Shown piece by piece: positions 17,933 to 25,969 of a DNA stretch of 55,156 bases; positions within the stretch are counted from its first letter, which is position 1; the number at the start of each line of letters is the position of its first letter. The stretch spans positions 1-55,156 of the forward strand of contig SUZS01000012.1 in assembly GCA_015059785.1 (NCBI GenBank). Reading direction: 5' to 3'. A program made the position numbers and the translations under genes. Source of the DNA: Rikenellaceae bacterium (lineage in GTDB: Bacteria; Bacteroidota; Bacteroidia; Bacteroidales; Rikenellaceae). The notes below the pieces were generated by a model. The model saw nothing but the letters and a program-made list of their open reading frames with translations. It made no database searches and was not told the origin of the DNA.

Positions 17933-18886
17933 ATGGCAAAAAAGACAAATAGCAGCTCTTGGTTTTCTCGCCTACGCAGTAAACCGATACTTTGGAACTT
18001 AGTGCTTATATGTACAGTGCTTGTTCTGCTTGTAATTTTATCCTATATAGCCCTTGCATTGGGTACGCGCCACGGTATGCGCCGCACAGTGCCAGATTTT
18101 ACGGGCTTGGTACTTAAAGATGCACAATATTACGCCTCAGAGCGCGGTCTAAAGCTGATTATCAACGATTCGCTCTATGTACCAGCATATCCTGGGGGTA
18201 TGGTGCTTGAGCAGCTGCCAAAGGGCGGCGTAGATGTTAAGGCTGGCCGTAAGATATATATTACAATCAACTCCTTTGCTCAGAAAAAGTTGCCTATGCC
18301 TTATGTTGCCGGTCGTTCACTGCGCCAGGCAAAGAATATGCTTGAGAGTGCCGGCTTTGGTATTCAGACGCTTGAGTATGTTGAGGATATAGCGACAAAC
18401 TATGTCCTTGCACAGATTTTTGATGGCGTTGAGGTTACTGACAAGAGTACTATCAAGGCAGAGAAGGGTAGTGGGGTTACTCTTCGCGTAGGTGTAAGTC
18501 CAGAGCAGAATAGTACTACCGTGCCTCGTCTTATCTCTCGCGCTCTGTTTGACGCCAAGAGTAAGCTGTGGGAGCAGGGGCTGAATGTTGGCGAAGTGAC
18601 CTACGATGAGGGTATCACTCTGCTTAATCAGGACGATGCGCGAGTGTGCCGACAGAGTGTGCTTCAGGGAACAACACTCCCTCTTGGTAGTAAGATTTCG
18701 CTGCACCTGACCCTTGACCGCGAGGTTGTGGCAGCGGCTGCCGAGGAGGCGGACCGTCAGGTAGATGAGATGCTCAAGCAGCAGGCTATTGCCGACTCAC
18801 TTGCTCGCCGTGCGGCAGACTCACTGAAGATGTTAAATAGTAACCAACCACAGCCAGAGCAGGCTGACGATGAGTTTTTCTTCTAA
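17933..18886 (+). CDS. Membrane-anchored PASTA-domain protein
   Basis: 317 residues. A short cytoplasmic N-terminus and one transmembrane helix (about 20-42) precede three PASTA domains (starting near VPDFTGL, MPYVAGRSL and VPRLISRAL) and an Ala/Glu-rich tail ending in DDEFFF. There is no kinase domain. PASTA domains usually bind peptidoglycan or muropeptides. In Bacteroidetes such stand-alone proteins often sit next to rluD (from memory); a role in cell-wall sensing or assembly is an inference. The last base of its stop overlaps the rluD ATG. Confidence 0.85.
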   Translation: MAKKTNSSSWFSRLRSKPILWNLVLICTVLVLLVILSYIALALGTRHGMRRTVPDFTGLVLKDAQYYASERGLKLIINDSLYVPAYPGGMVLEQLPKGGVDVKAGRKIYITINSFAQKKLPMPYVAGRSLRQAKNMLESAGFGIQTLEYVEDIATNYVLAQIFDGVEVTDKSTIKAEKGSGVTLRVGVSPEQNSTTVPRLISRALFDAKSKLWEQGLNVGEVTYDEGITLLNQDDARVCRQSVLQGTTLPLGSKISLHLTLDREVVAAAAEEADRQVDEMLKQQAIADSLARRAADSLKMLNSNQPQPEQADDEFFF

Positions 18887-19992
18887 TGAGCGATTTTGTA
18901 GAGGATTTTGAGCTGGATGATGAGGAGGTAATCGCTCCCTCTCCGCGCCGCGAGTTTCTTACTGACGAGAAGCCCGACGAGAATGGATTGTATGAGCACT
19001 TCTCAATAACTGTAGACAAGGGTCAGTCGATGATGCGACTGGATAAGTACCTCTCTACCCATATTGAGAATTGTTCGCGCAACCGCATACAGACTGCCGT
19101 AGATAACGGTAATGTCTTTGTCAACGACCGCCCGCAGAAGGCTTCGTATAAGATTAAGCCCTTTGACCACATTGTGCTCAAGATGGAGTATCCGAAGTAC
19201 AACTGTCTGCTTACACCACAAGATATTCCTATTGATATTATCTATGAGGATGACGATGTTATAGTTGTCAATAAGGAGGCGGGTATGTGCGTACACCCGG
19301 GGCATGGAAACTATGAGGGTACGCTTGTCAATGCTCTTACCTTCCACCTGCAGGATAACCCTATGTTCCAGCAGGGCGATGAGCGCGCAGGACTTGTCCA
19401 CAGAATTGATAAAAACACCTCGGGAATACTCGTTGTGGGCAAAAATCCTAACGCCTGCAATCACCTCTCGCGCCAGTTCTTCCTCCACACAACAAAGCGT
19501 CGCTATGTGGCACTTGTGTGGGGTAATTTTGAGCAAGATGAGGGTACTATTACGGGAAATATCGGTCGCAACCCCCGCAACCGTCACCAGATGTATGTCT
19601 TTGCAGATGGCTCGGAGGGTAAACACGCTGTGACTCACTATAAGGTGCTGAAGAGATATGGCTATGTGACACTTGTCGAGTGCCGCCTTGAGACGGGTCG
19701 TACACACCAGATTCGTGTGCATATGCAGTATATCGGCCACCCGCTCTTTAACGACGAGAGATATGGTGGCGACAAGATTCTCAAGGGAACAACATTTTCA
19801 AAGTATAAGCAGTTTATCGTAAACTGTTTTGAGGCTATGCCTCGCCACGCGCTGCACGCACGAATGCTCGGCTTTGTACACCCCGTAACGGGCGAAGAGA
19901 TGATCTTTGAGTCGGCTATACCGTCTGACTTCCAGACAGTTATTGAGCGTTGGGATAATTATGTAAAGTGTGCTAATTTGTATAACGAGTAG
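18886..19992 (+). CDS. rluD: RluD-family 23S rRNA pseudouridine synthase
   Basis: 368 residues with an N-terminal extension, an S4-like RNA-binding domain (MRLDKYLSTHIENCSRNRIQTAVDNGNVFVN) and a catalytic domain. Its motif HRIDKNTSGILV carries catalytic Asp175; GRTHQIRVHMQYIGHPL is the second diagnostic motif. RluD makes pseudouridines in helix 69 of 23S rRNA; the paralogues RluA/RluC cannot be excluded. It overlaps the PASTA gene by one base and is six bases from ygiQ. Confidence 0.92.
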   Translation: MSDFVEDFELDDEEVIAPSPRREFLTDEKPDENGLYEHFSITVDKGQSMMRLDKYLSTHIENCSRNRIQTAVDNGNVFVNDRPQKASYKIKPFDHIVLKMEYPKYNCLLTPQDIPIDIIYEDDDVIVVNKEAGMCVHPGHGNYEGTLVNALTFHLQDNPMFQQGDERAGLVHRIDKNTSGILVVGKNPNACNHLSRQFFLHTTKRRYVALVWGNFEQDEGTITGNIGRNPRNRHQMYVFADGSEGKHAVTHYKVLKRYGYVTLVECRLETGRTHQIRVHMQYIGHPLFNDERYGGDKILKGTTFSKYKQFIVNCFEAMPRHALHARMLGFVHPVTGEEMIFESAIPSDFQTVIERWDNYVKCANLYNE

Positions 19993-19998
19993 TAGGGT

Positions 19999-21699
19999 AT
20001 GGGATTTCTGCCAACGACAGTAAAGGAGATGAAGGCTCTGGGTTGGGATTATGTAGATATAATCCTCTTTACTGGCGATGCTTATATTGACCACCCATCC
20101 TTTGGCGCGGCTGTCGTGAGCCGACTCTTTGAGGCGGAGGGTTATCGCGTGGCAGTTGTTCCACAGCCAAACTGGCGGGATGACTTGCGCGACTTTAAGA
20201 AGTTAGGTAGGCCACGCCTCTGCTTCTGCGTTAGCGCGGGCGCTATGGACTCAATGGTAAACCACTATACGGCAAATATCCGCCTGAGGAGCAACGATGC
20301 CTATACGGCTGGCGGTGCGGCAGGTTTTCGCCCAGACTATACCGTTACAACATATACAAAGATACTCAAGAGTCTCTTCCCAGATACACCAGTGCTTATT
20401 GGTGGCATTGAGGCTTCACTGCGCCGCGTGACGCACTACGACTATTGGAAAAACACCCTTATGCCCTCTATACTTATTGATAGCGGAGCGGACTTTCTAC
20501 TCTACGGTATGGGCGAGCAGGTGGTGCGAGAGGTGGCAAAGAGTATGCACAGCGGATTTAACCCCAAGCGCATAAGGGGTATTCGTCAGGTGGCCTTTGT
20601 GGCGGATAGGGAGTATGTTGATAGGTTAGATAAGAGCAAGACAATCTTTCTTAACTCCTTTGAGCGTTGTAAGGCGGATAAGCACGCTTTTGGGCAAAAC
20701 TTTGTCACTGTTGAGACGGAGAGCAATCTACTACAGGCGGAGAATGTCCTTGTAGAGCCTACTGCGGATAAGTATGTGGTTATCAACCCAATGAATGCGG
20801 CTCTTACTACAGAGCAGATAGATTATGCCTTTGACCTTCCATATATGCGCGCGCCACACCCACGCTATAATGGGCGTGGCGATATCCCTGCGTGGATGAT
20901 GATTCGCCACTCGGTAAATATCCATCGTGGATGCTTTGGTGGATGCTCGTTCTGCACTATCTCGGCTCATCAGGGCAAGTTTATCTCCTCGCGCAGTGAG
21001 GCCTCCGTTCTTCGTGAGGTGGAGGCTGTTGTGGCTATGCCAGATTTTAGGGGTACGATAACCGATGTGGGAGGCCCTTCGGCAAATATGTACCGTTTAG
21101 GTGGTAAGAAAACCGAGCTGTGTGCAAAGTGCCGCCGCCCATCGTGCCTGCACCCGAAGCCTTGCCCAAATCTTAATCGCGACCACCGTCCGCTGATTGA
21201 TTTGTACCGTAAAGTTCGTGCCGTTAAGGGTGTTAAGCACGCCTATATTGGCAGTGGCATCCGCTATGACCTCTTTGAGAATAACGATTACCTTAAGGAG
21301 GTTCTTCTTCACCACACTTCAGGCCGCCTTAAGGTTGCGCCAGAGCATACCGAGGATGGTGTGTTGAACCTTATGCGTAAGCCGTCGTTTACACTCTTTG
21401 AGGCTCTCAACCGCGACTTTAACCGTATCTGCCGTGAGAATAATCTGAGGTATCAGCTTATCCCATACTTTATCTCGTCACACCCGGGTTGCCACGAGCG
21501 CGATATGAAGGCACTCTCAGTTAAGGTGCTCGGCAAGCTCCACTTTACCCTTGAGCAGGTACAGGACTTGACCCCTACGCCTATGACCCTCTCATCTGTT
21601 ATGTTCTACACTGGCGAGAACCCCTATACCGGACAAAAAGTATATGTAGCGCGCTCGCAGAGCGAGAAGAGGAGGCAGAAGCAGTATTTCTTCAAATAA
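19999..21699 (+). CDS. ygiQ: YgiQ-family radical SAM protein
   Basis: 566 residues. An N-terminal cobalamin-binding-like (UPF0313) domain contains GFLPTT and the GGIEASLRRVTHYDYW signature. A radical SAM motif C-x3-C-x2-C in HRGCFGGCSFC lies near residue 320. A cysteine cluster CAKCRRPSCLHPKPCPN lies further on. The family is conserved but its reaction is not established. It is the last gene of the tgt operon; element A3 starts on its stop codon. Confidence 0.9.
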   Translation: MGFLPTTVKEMKALGWDYVDIILFTGDAYIDHPSFGAAVVSRLFEAEGYRVAVVPQPNWRDDLRDFKKLGRPRLCFCVSAGAMDSMVNHYTANIRLRSNDAYTAGGAAGFRPDYTVTTYTKILKSLFPDTPVLIGGIEASLRRVTHYDYWKNTLMPSILIDSGADFLLYGMGEQVVREVAKSMHSGFNPKRIRGIRQVAFVADREYVDRLDKSKTIFLNSFERCKADKHAFGQNFVTVETESNLLQAENVLVEPTADKYVVINPMNAALTTEQIDYAFDLPYMRAPHPRYNGRGDIPAWMMIRHSVNIHRGCFGGCSFCTISAHQGKFISSRSEASVLREVEAVVAMPDFRGTITDVGGPSANMYRLGGKKTELCAKCRRPSCLHPKPCPNLNRDHRPLIDLYRKVRAVKGVKHAYIGSGIRYDLFENNDYLKEVLLHHTSGRLKVAPEHTEDGVLNLMRKPSFTLFEALNRDFNRICRENNLRYQLIPYFISSHPGCHERDMKALSVKVLGKLHFTLEQVQDLTPTPMTLSSVMFYTGENPYTGQKVYVARSQSEKRRQKQYFFK

Positions 21700-21825
21700 T
21701 TTTGTCGTGAAAATGGGTATTTACTTCCGCTAACGACAAATACCTGCTGGTCTGTACTACCTGGTACTATCCTGCGCAGGTATTTGTCGCCGAGCGTTGT
21801 AAATCCTCCATTTTGACGACAAAAT
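21699..21825 (+). repeat. Family A element, copy A3
   Basis: Outer arms ATTTTGTCGTGAAAATGG and CCATTTTGACGACAAAAT are complementary at 17 of 18 positions. It carries the conserved CGCTAAC, a perfect stem GACAAATACCTGC / GCAGGTATTTGTC with a GTAC-containing loop, then GCCGAGCGTTGTAAATCC. It is the best copy for modelling the three-arm structure. Confidence 0.85.
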
Positions 21826-21833
21826 ACGGTTGT

Positions 21834-21875
21834 TCTAATTGAACTAACTTCCCTAAATTCCTTAACTTCTTTATT
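21834..21875. repeat. Family C array, single arm
   Basis: Only the pyrimidine-rich arm is present: AACTAACTT, CCCTAAATT, CCTTAACTT, CTTTATTC in 9-base steps. It is joined to the string TTCTGCGTTAGC, which recurs at 32728. Confidence 0.6.
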
Positions 21876-21889
21876 CTGCGTTAGCAAGC

Positions 21890-22057
21890 CAACGCCGCGA
21901 TTAAGCCGAGAGCAACAGCGGTCGCACACCGAAGGTGCAAAAGGCGAAAATTGAAATTGGGAACTTGTTCACGAATTTTCAATTTCGCATTTTGGGGCAT
22001 TTTTGCCGCGACTGATATTGCCGAGGCGGAGCGGTGAAGGGTTGCCGAAGGCAAGCC
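21890..22057 (-). repeat. Family D element, copy D1
   Basis: 168 bp, the same length as D2 at 41547-41714 and in opposite orientation, with no indels between them. Many hairpins are visible, for example GGCA-aaaa-TGCC and CACC-TTC-GGTG. Differences to D2 fall mostly in hairpin stems and loops and are partly compensated. Confidence 0.75.
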
Positions 22058-22090
22058 AATTTTGGCGTAGTTGTTGGATAGCTTTTTGGT

Positions 22091-22987
22091 ATGAAAGGTG
22101 GAGTGTTGAGGGCGCATATTGCGTTGTTGGGGTGTAATATTGTCTGGGCGTGTGACTATCCGTTTTACAATCTACTGCTCGGTCGCTACATTGAGCCGAT
22201 GGCTATGGTCTCTCTGTCGCTTATTGTGGCGGCAGCGCTCTCGTGGGTGCCCAGGCTTTGGCAGGCGGGCGAGAGGATTGATAGTAAGGATTGGGGACTT
22301 ATTGCTGTTGCGGCACTGCTTATGGGTGTTGCGCGTAAGTTGTTGATGATGTTTGGTATGTCGCGCACCTCGCCCATTGATGGCTCTATTATCGCAACTA
22401 TCGTTCCGTTACTTGTGCTTATAGTTTCGGTGCTTGCGGGTATAGATAGTTTTACGCGCAGGCGCGTGTGGGGACTTATTCTTGGTATGGCAGGTGCAGT
22501 GGCTGTTGTACTCTCTGGCGGGTCGATGCACCATATGCAGTCGGAACTACTTGGTAATGTGATGATTCTTACAAGTGGCGTTGTGACGGCCCTATATATG
22601 GTCTTTTTCAAGCGGTTGGTGGCAAAGTATAGAGTCACAACGCTTCTGCGTGTTATCTACACACTCTCGGCTATTGTTGTACTTCCTTTTGGGTGGCACA
22701 GCGTGGCTGAGGTTAATTTTACGGGCTTTGACACGCACATTATGTTGGCTGCACTCTTTGTGCTTATAGTACCGACATATCTGCCAAATCTGCTGCTGAA
22801 CTATTCGCTGAGGTATGTTCAGCCGACAGTCTCAAGCACATATACCTATGTGCAGCCTATTCTTGCTGTGGCGCTGTCGGTGGCTATGGGGCTTGATACT
22901 CTGCACGCAGATACACTGCTCTTTGCCGCTGTGCTTTTTGCTGGTGTGTGGCTTGTTATCACATCATATAATAAAGGAGGCCGTTAG
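22091..22987 (+). CDS. DMT-superfamily (EamA) transporter
   Basis: 298 residues with ten predicted transmembrane helices in two EamA repeats. The first repeat begins ALLGCNIVWACDYPFYNLLLG. The second contains the conserved YVQPTVSSTYTYVQPILAVALSVAMG stretch near the end. These are small-molecule exporters or importers; no substrate can be assigned. The gene is a single + strand unit and converges on the regulator gene with a 4-bp overlap of the stop regions. Confidence 0.85.
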   Translation: MKGGVLRAHIALLGCNIVWACDYPFYNLLLGRYIEPMAMVSLSLIVAAALSWVPRLWQAGERIDSKDWGLIAVAALLMGVARKLLMMFGMSRTSPIDGSIIATIVPLLVLIVSVLAGIDSFTRRRVWGLILGMAGAVAVVLSGGSMHHMQSELLGNVMILTSGVVTALYMVFFKRLVAKYRVTTLLRVIYTLSAIVVLPFGWHSVAEVNFTGFDTHIMLAALFVLIVPTYLPNLLLNYSLRYVQPTVSSTYTYVQPILAVALSVAMGLDTLHADTLLFAAVLFAGVWLVITSYNKGGR

Positions 22988-23277
22988 ACCCCCTTTACTG
23001 ATATATAATCTTTTAGCGCATCTACATACTCCTTAAAGGCTGTTCTGCCAACATCTGTGATTTTGCATAGGGTGCGGGGCTTGCGACCGACAAAGCCCTT
23101 CTCAACATCTATATAACCCGCCTTGCACAGCTTATCTATCTGTACACTCAGATTGCCAGCCGTTGCCCCCGTCTGCTGCTTGATGTAGACAAAGTCGGCA
23201 GCCTCAACGCCGATAAGTATTGAGACAACTGCCAGTCGCAGCTCAGAGTGCAGTAGTGGGTCTAATGGCTTTAGCAT
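22984..23277 (-). CDS. Winged-helix transcriptional regulator
   Basis: 97 residues. The N-terminus MLKPLDPLLHSELRLAVVSIL and the helix-turn-helix TGATAGNLSVQIDKLCKAGYIDVEKGFVGRKPRTLCKIT match the small winged-helix family (PF13601-like) of MarR/ArsR character. I start it at ATG 23277, two bases after the membrane protein gene stop, rather than at the longer in-frame start. It probably represses its own two-gene operon through the TATAAAC inverted repeats at 23922-23945 (inference). Confidence 0.82.
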   Translation of the reverse strand: MLKPLDPLLHSELRLAVVSILIGVEAADFVYIKQQTGATAGNLSVQIDKLCKAGYIDVEKGFVGRKPRTLCKITDVGRTAFKEYVDALKDYISVKGV

Positions 23278-23279
23278 AG

Positions 23280-23891
23280 TTATTTTTTGCTTTTGCAGTT
23301 CATGATATGTCCCGGGATAACCATCATAACGAGGAATATCACTGCAAAGATAATAATATCGCTGTAAATTAACCACTCTGAATTACTCTGAAATGCCTCT
23401 GCCCCTATATCCTTTAGTGCGATATGCTTAATAGGGAAGATTAGTGAGAGTAGCATGGCAATAGCTCCGCAGAGAGTTAGCTTTTGATGTTGGCAAATTG
23501 CACCAGTGATAACAGTACCCATACCCATCAGCAGTACAATGAGGTAGAACATTGATGTGCTGTAGACCACTGCAGCCACAAAGGCATAGAGCGATGAGGC
23601 TCCAAAGACAGCCCATACTGCACTTATGCTGCGGTCAACATAGGACTTTGGCGTAGGGGACTCGTTGCGGGCAAGAATCACTGTTGCAACGCCGCCAATT
23701 ACTGGAATGAGCCACCACGCCCAAATAAGTGCTGTGTTGAGGTGTAGGCACATTACAAAGTACTCAAAAATAGATACTGCAACGGTAGTATATCCCCAAC
23801 TAAGAAAGTACTTGCCACTGTTGCGCTCAATCTGATTTGATGTATCCGCAATCATCTGCGAGATAATCTCTAATGATTTTTGGTTGTCCAT
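23280..23891 (-). CDS. Membrane protein paired with winged-helix regulator
   Basis: 203 residues. A soluble N-terminus (about 30 residues, helical, MDNQKSLEIISQMIADT) is followed by five or six transmembrane segments and a short basic tail. I do not know its function. In Bacteroidetes such proteins are often encoded directly before a small winged-helix regulator (from memory), suggesting an integral-membrane sensor or a target of the regulator. It is the first gene of the operon, behind a TATATTTG box. Confidence 0.7.
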   Translation of the reverse strand: MDNQKSLEIISQMIADTSNQIERNSGKYFLSWGYTTVAVSIFEYFVMCLHLNTALIWAWWLIPVIGGVATVILARNESPTPKSYVDRSISAVWAVFGASSLYAFVAAVVYSTSMFYLIVLLMGMGTVITGAICQHQKLTLCGAIAMLLSLIFPIKHIALKDIGAEAFQSNSEWLIYSDIIIFAVIFLVMMVIPGHIMNCKSKK

Positions 23892-23917
23892 AGTGCTGTT
23901 GTTTAAGTTTTACAGTG

Positions 23918-23945
23918 CAAATATAAACAAGTTTATAATATAAAC
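23918..23945 (-). promoter_or_regulatory. Promoter and likely operator of the regulator operon
   Basis: The -7 box TATATTTG (23918-23925, read on the minus strand) overlaps the inverted repeat TATAAAC-aa-GTTTATA (23922-23937). This shares its right half with a second inverted repeat, GTTTATA-a-TATAAAC (23931-23945). Three half-sites over the promoter are a typical autorepression layout. Confidence 0.65.
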
Positions 23946-23988
23946 CAAATTTTTTGACAAAAAAAGAGAGCGTATCCCGAAAGTTCAA

Positions 23989-24693
23989 CTATTTCTTTAG
24001 TCCTTGACAGAGAAGTACTGCACTGCTAAAGATTTGCCAGTTAAAGCCGCGCACCATAGCATAATGCTCTAAAAAGGTGGTTTCGGCTTGTGGAGAGAAG
24101 TCCATTTGTAGGCGATAGATAGTTTTTATAGAGTCTTTGATTGATAGAGGTTTGTATTTGAAGTGCATACGATTTATATCAACTATCTCAAAGTGGTATT
24201 TGTCATCGCATTTTGTATAGAGGATATTCTGACTATTGTAGTCATAGAAGGCGATGCCAAGAGTGTGCATCTTTGCCGTAAACTCAGCAAGGTCTACAGC
24301 CACAAGTCTCTGCTGGCTATCAGAGAGTGTGCTTATGTGTGAAAGGGTGGGGTTGTTTGAGAACCTTGCGATATAATAACCTGTATGGAAGAGTCCAAAG
24401 CGATACTGCTCAATATAAGCAATAGGCTCAGGGGTATCTATGCCCATAGTGCGTAAGATGAGTGCGTTGCCGTAGGAGCGTGCAGCTTTAGATTTGCGAA
24501 AGAGGGTGTAGATAATTCGCTGAAACCAATTTGGCACAGCAAAACGCTTAACTACTACACTCATCTCTGCCAATCTACACTTTGAAAGCTCATTTCTCAA
24601 CACCCTTATTTGCTCACCAGCAACACCACTAACAATCAACTGTTCGATCTGTTCACGATAGTTCCGATATTTTATATTTACTACTATTTTCAT
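23989..24693 (-). CDS. Lipopolysaccharide (Kdo/WaaP-like) kinase family protein
   Basis: 234 residues with a kinase-like fold of the Kdo/WaaP group: a basic N-terminal lobe (VVVKRFAVPNWFQRIIYTLFRKSKAARSYGNALILR), HTLGIAFYDYNSQNILYT in the catalytic-loop position and VDINRM in the metal-binding position. The usual HGD is YDY, but the Asp is kept. It probably phosphorylates a core sugar of LPS, or it is a divergent relative. It is a single gene. I chose the ATG at 24693, just after its -7 box, over the in-frame start at 24714. Confidence 0.78.
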   Translation of the reverse strand: MKIVVNIKYRNYREQIEQLIVSGVAGEQIRVLRNELSKCRLAEMSVVVKRFAVPNWFQRIIYTLFRKSKAARSYGNALILRTMGIDTPEPIAYIEQYRFGLFHTGYYIARFSNNPTLSHISTLSDSQQRLVAVDLAEFTAKMHTLGIAFYDYNSQNILYTKCDDKYHFEIVDINRMHFKYKPLSIKDSIKTIYRLQMDFSPQAETTFLEHYAMVRGFNWQIFSSAVLLCQGLKK

Positions 24694-24697
24694 AGTG

Positions 24698-24705
24698 CAA
24701 AAATA
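24698..24705 (-). promoter_or_regulatory. -7 box of the LPS kinase-like gene
   Basis: TATTTTTG ends four bases before the ATG at 24693, so the transcript is probably leaderless. Confidence 0.6.
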
Positions 24706-24810
24706 GCAATACAAGAACTTTTTATGCTAACCAAAATGTGCGAGCATCTATCCTCTTAAACATAGTCTAAATCGTTATCGACTCCAATTATGTCTCTTTT
24801 TACAAATAAT

Positions 24811-24850
24811 AAAAAGAGAGGGCTGACCAAAGTGTTTTTAGTCAGCCCTC
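24811..24850 (-). terminator. Rho-independent terminator of the bamA-skp operon
   Basis: Minus-strand stem GAGGGCTGAC paired with GTCAGCCCTC around a 13-base loop, followed by CTCTTTTTATT. Confidence 0.9.
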
Positions 24851-24871
24851 ACTCAACTATTGTTGCGGCTC

Positions 24872-25393
24872 TTACTGTGCTGGTGCGTCAGTAATACCGA
24901 GCTCCTTCTTTACTGCGGCGTTGATGTTTACAATCTGTGCGGCATCGCTATATACAAATACCATAGAGTCGAATACGCCTGCATAGCCAGCTGCCTTTGC
25001 AACCTTCTCGATAGCTGCGTCGAGCTTCTGCTGGATAGGTGCTGCAAGCTCCTGCTGCTTCTTAGCGAAGTCCTGCTGAGCAATCTGCTGGAACTGTGCA
25101 TAACGCTCCTGAAGGCCGTTAAGCTCTGACTGCTTCATCTGCTTTACTGTTGGGTTCATAGTAGCCTGGTTCTTCTCAAACTCAGCATAGCGGTTGTTGA
25201 ACTCTACCTGAATAGCCTCAAGCTGCTCCTGAAGCTCCTTGCCAAATGCGTCAAGCTGACTCTGCATCTCTTTGGTCTCTGGCATTACGGCGAAGATCTC
25301 CTGTGTGTTTACGGTAGCAAGTTTCTGTGCAAAAACATTTGCAGAACTAAATACCATCGCTAATACGAGGGTTAGTTTAAGGATTTTTTTCAT
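24872..25393 (-). CDS. skp: Skp/OmpH-family periplasmic chaperone (second copy)
   Basis: 173 residues with a signal peptide (cleavage after VFAQ), the OmpH start KLATVNTQEIFAVMPETKEM, a long coiled-coil arm (about 45-115, Gln/Glu-rich) and a C-terminal beta segment. Skp trimers hold unfolded outer-membrane proteins on the way to BamA. It is one of two tandem paralogues behind bamA, 11 bases after the first, and last in the operon. Confidence 0.9.
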   Translation of the reverse strand: MKKILKLTLVLAMVFSSANVFAQKLATVNTQEIFAVMPETKEMQSQLDAFGKELQEQLEAIQVEFNNRYAEFEKNQATMNPTVKQMKQSELNGLQERYAQFQQIAQQDFAKKQQELAAPIQQKLDAAIEKVAKAAGYAGVFDSMVFVYSDAAQIVNINAAVKKELGITDAPAQ

Positions 25394-25404
25394 AAGTGTT
25401 TGTG

Positions 25405-25911
25405 TTATTTAAGTAATTCAATAATTTTCTGTGTGTGGTCTACCCCCTCGGAGCAGTATAGCATAGTTGCGTTTGCAGCCTTGTCAAGCACCATATCATA
25501 TCCACCCGCCTTGGCGTAGCTGTCAATAGCTGTAAAGACACGCTTCTGGATTGGCTGTATAAGCTCAATACGCTTTTTCATCATCACGCCATCATTACCA
25601 AAGACTGACTCCTGATAGTTGGCTGCTGCCTTCTCCTTAGCAAGTATCTCCTGCTCCTTTGTAGTTCGCTGGGCAGTTGAAAGGGAAGCCTTCTGGGCGA
25701 TATATGCGTTGTATAGGCTCTCAACCTCGGCATAAGTTGCATCGACCTTTGTCTGATACTCCTTGGCAAGGTTGTCAAGGGTAGTCATAGCGGTGTTATA
25801 GTCAGCCATTGAGCGGAAAATCTTCTCGCTATCAACTACTATGTACTTCTGTGCGGAGCAAATACCTATGCTGAGCACCAATGTTGTAAGGGCAATGATA
25901 ATTCGTTTCAT
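25405..25911 (-). CDS. skp: Skp/OmpH-family periplasmic chaperone (first copy)
   Basis: 168 residues with a signal peptide (GICSAQ), YIVVDSEKIFRSMADYNTAM, a coiled-coil arm and a DMVLDKAANATMLY end strand. It is the same fold as the following gene but only distantly similar in sequence, so the duplication is old; tandem OmpH genes after bamA are normal in Bacteroidetes. It starts 58 bases downstream of bamA. Confidence 0.9.
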   Translation of the reverse strand: MKRIIIALTTLVLSIGICSAQKYIVVDSEKIFRSMADYNTAMTTLDNLAKEYQTKVDATYAEVESLYNAYIAQKASLSTAQRTTKEQEILAKEKAAANYQESVFGNDGVMMKKRIELIQPIQKRVFTAIDSYAKAGGYDMVLDKAANATMLYCSEGVDHTQKIIELLK

Positions 25912-25969
25912 AATCTCTCGGTTTTTTAATGTTTAATATATAACGCCCTGTGTTTCAAAAATATTGCCA

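Noticed and set aside
19003..19740. 245-codon minus-strand frame inside rluD
   Set aside because: RluD motifs are intact on the + strand; the antisense frame follows from its codon bias and has no promoter or family features.
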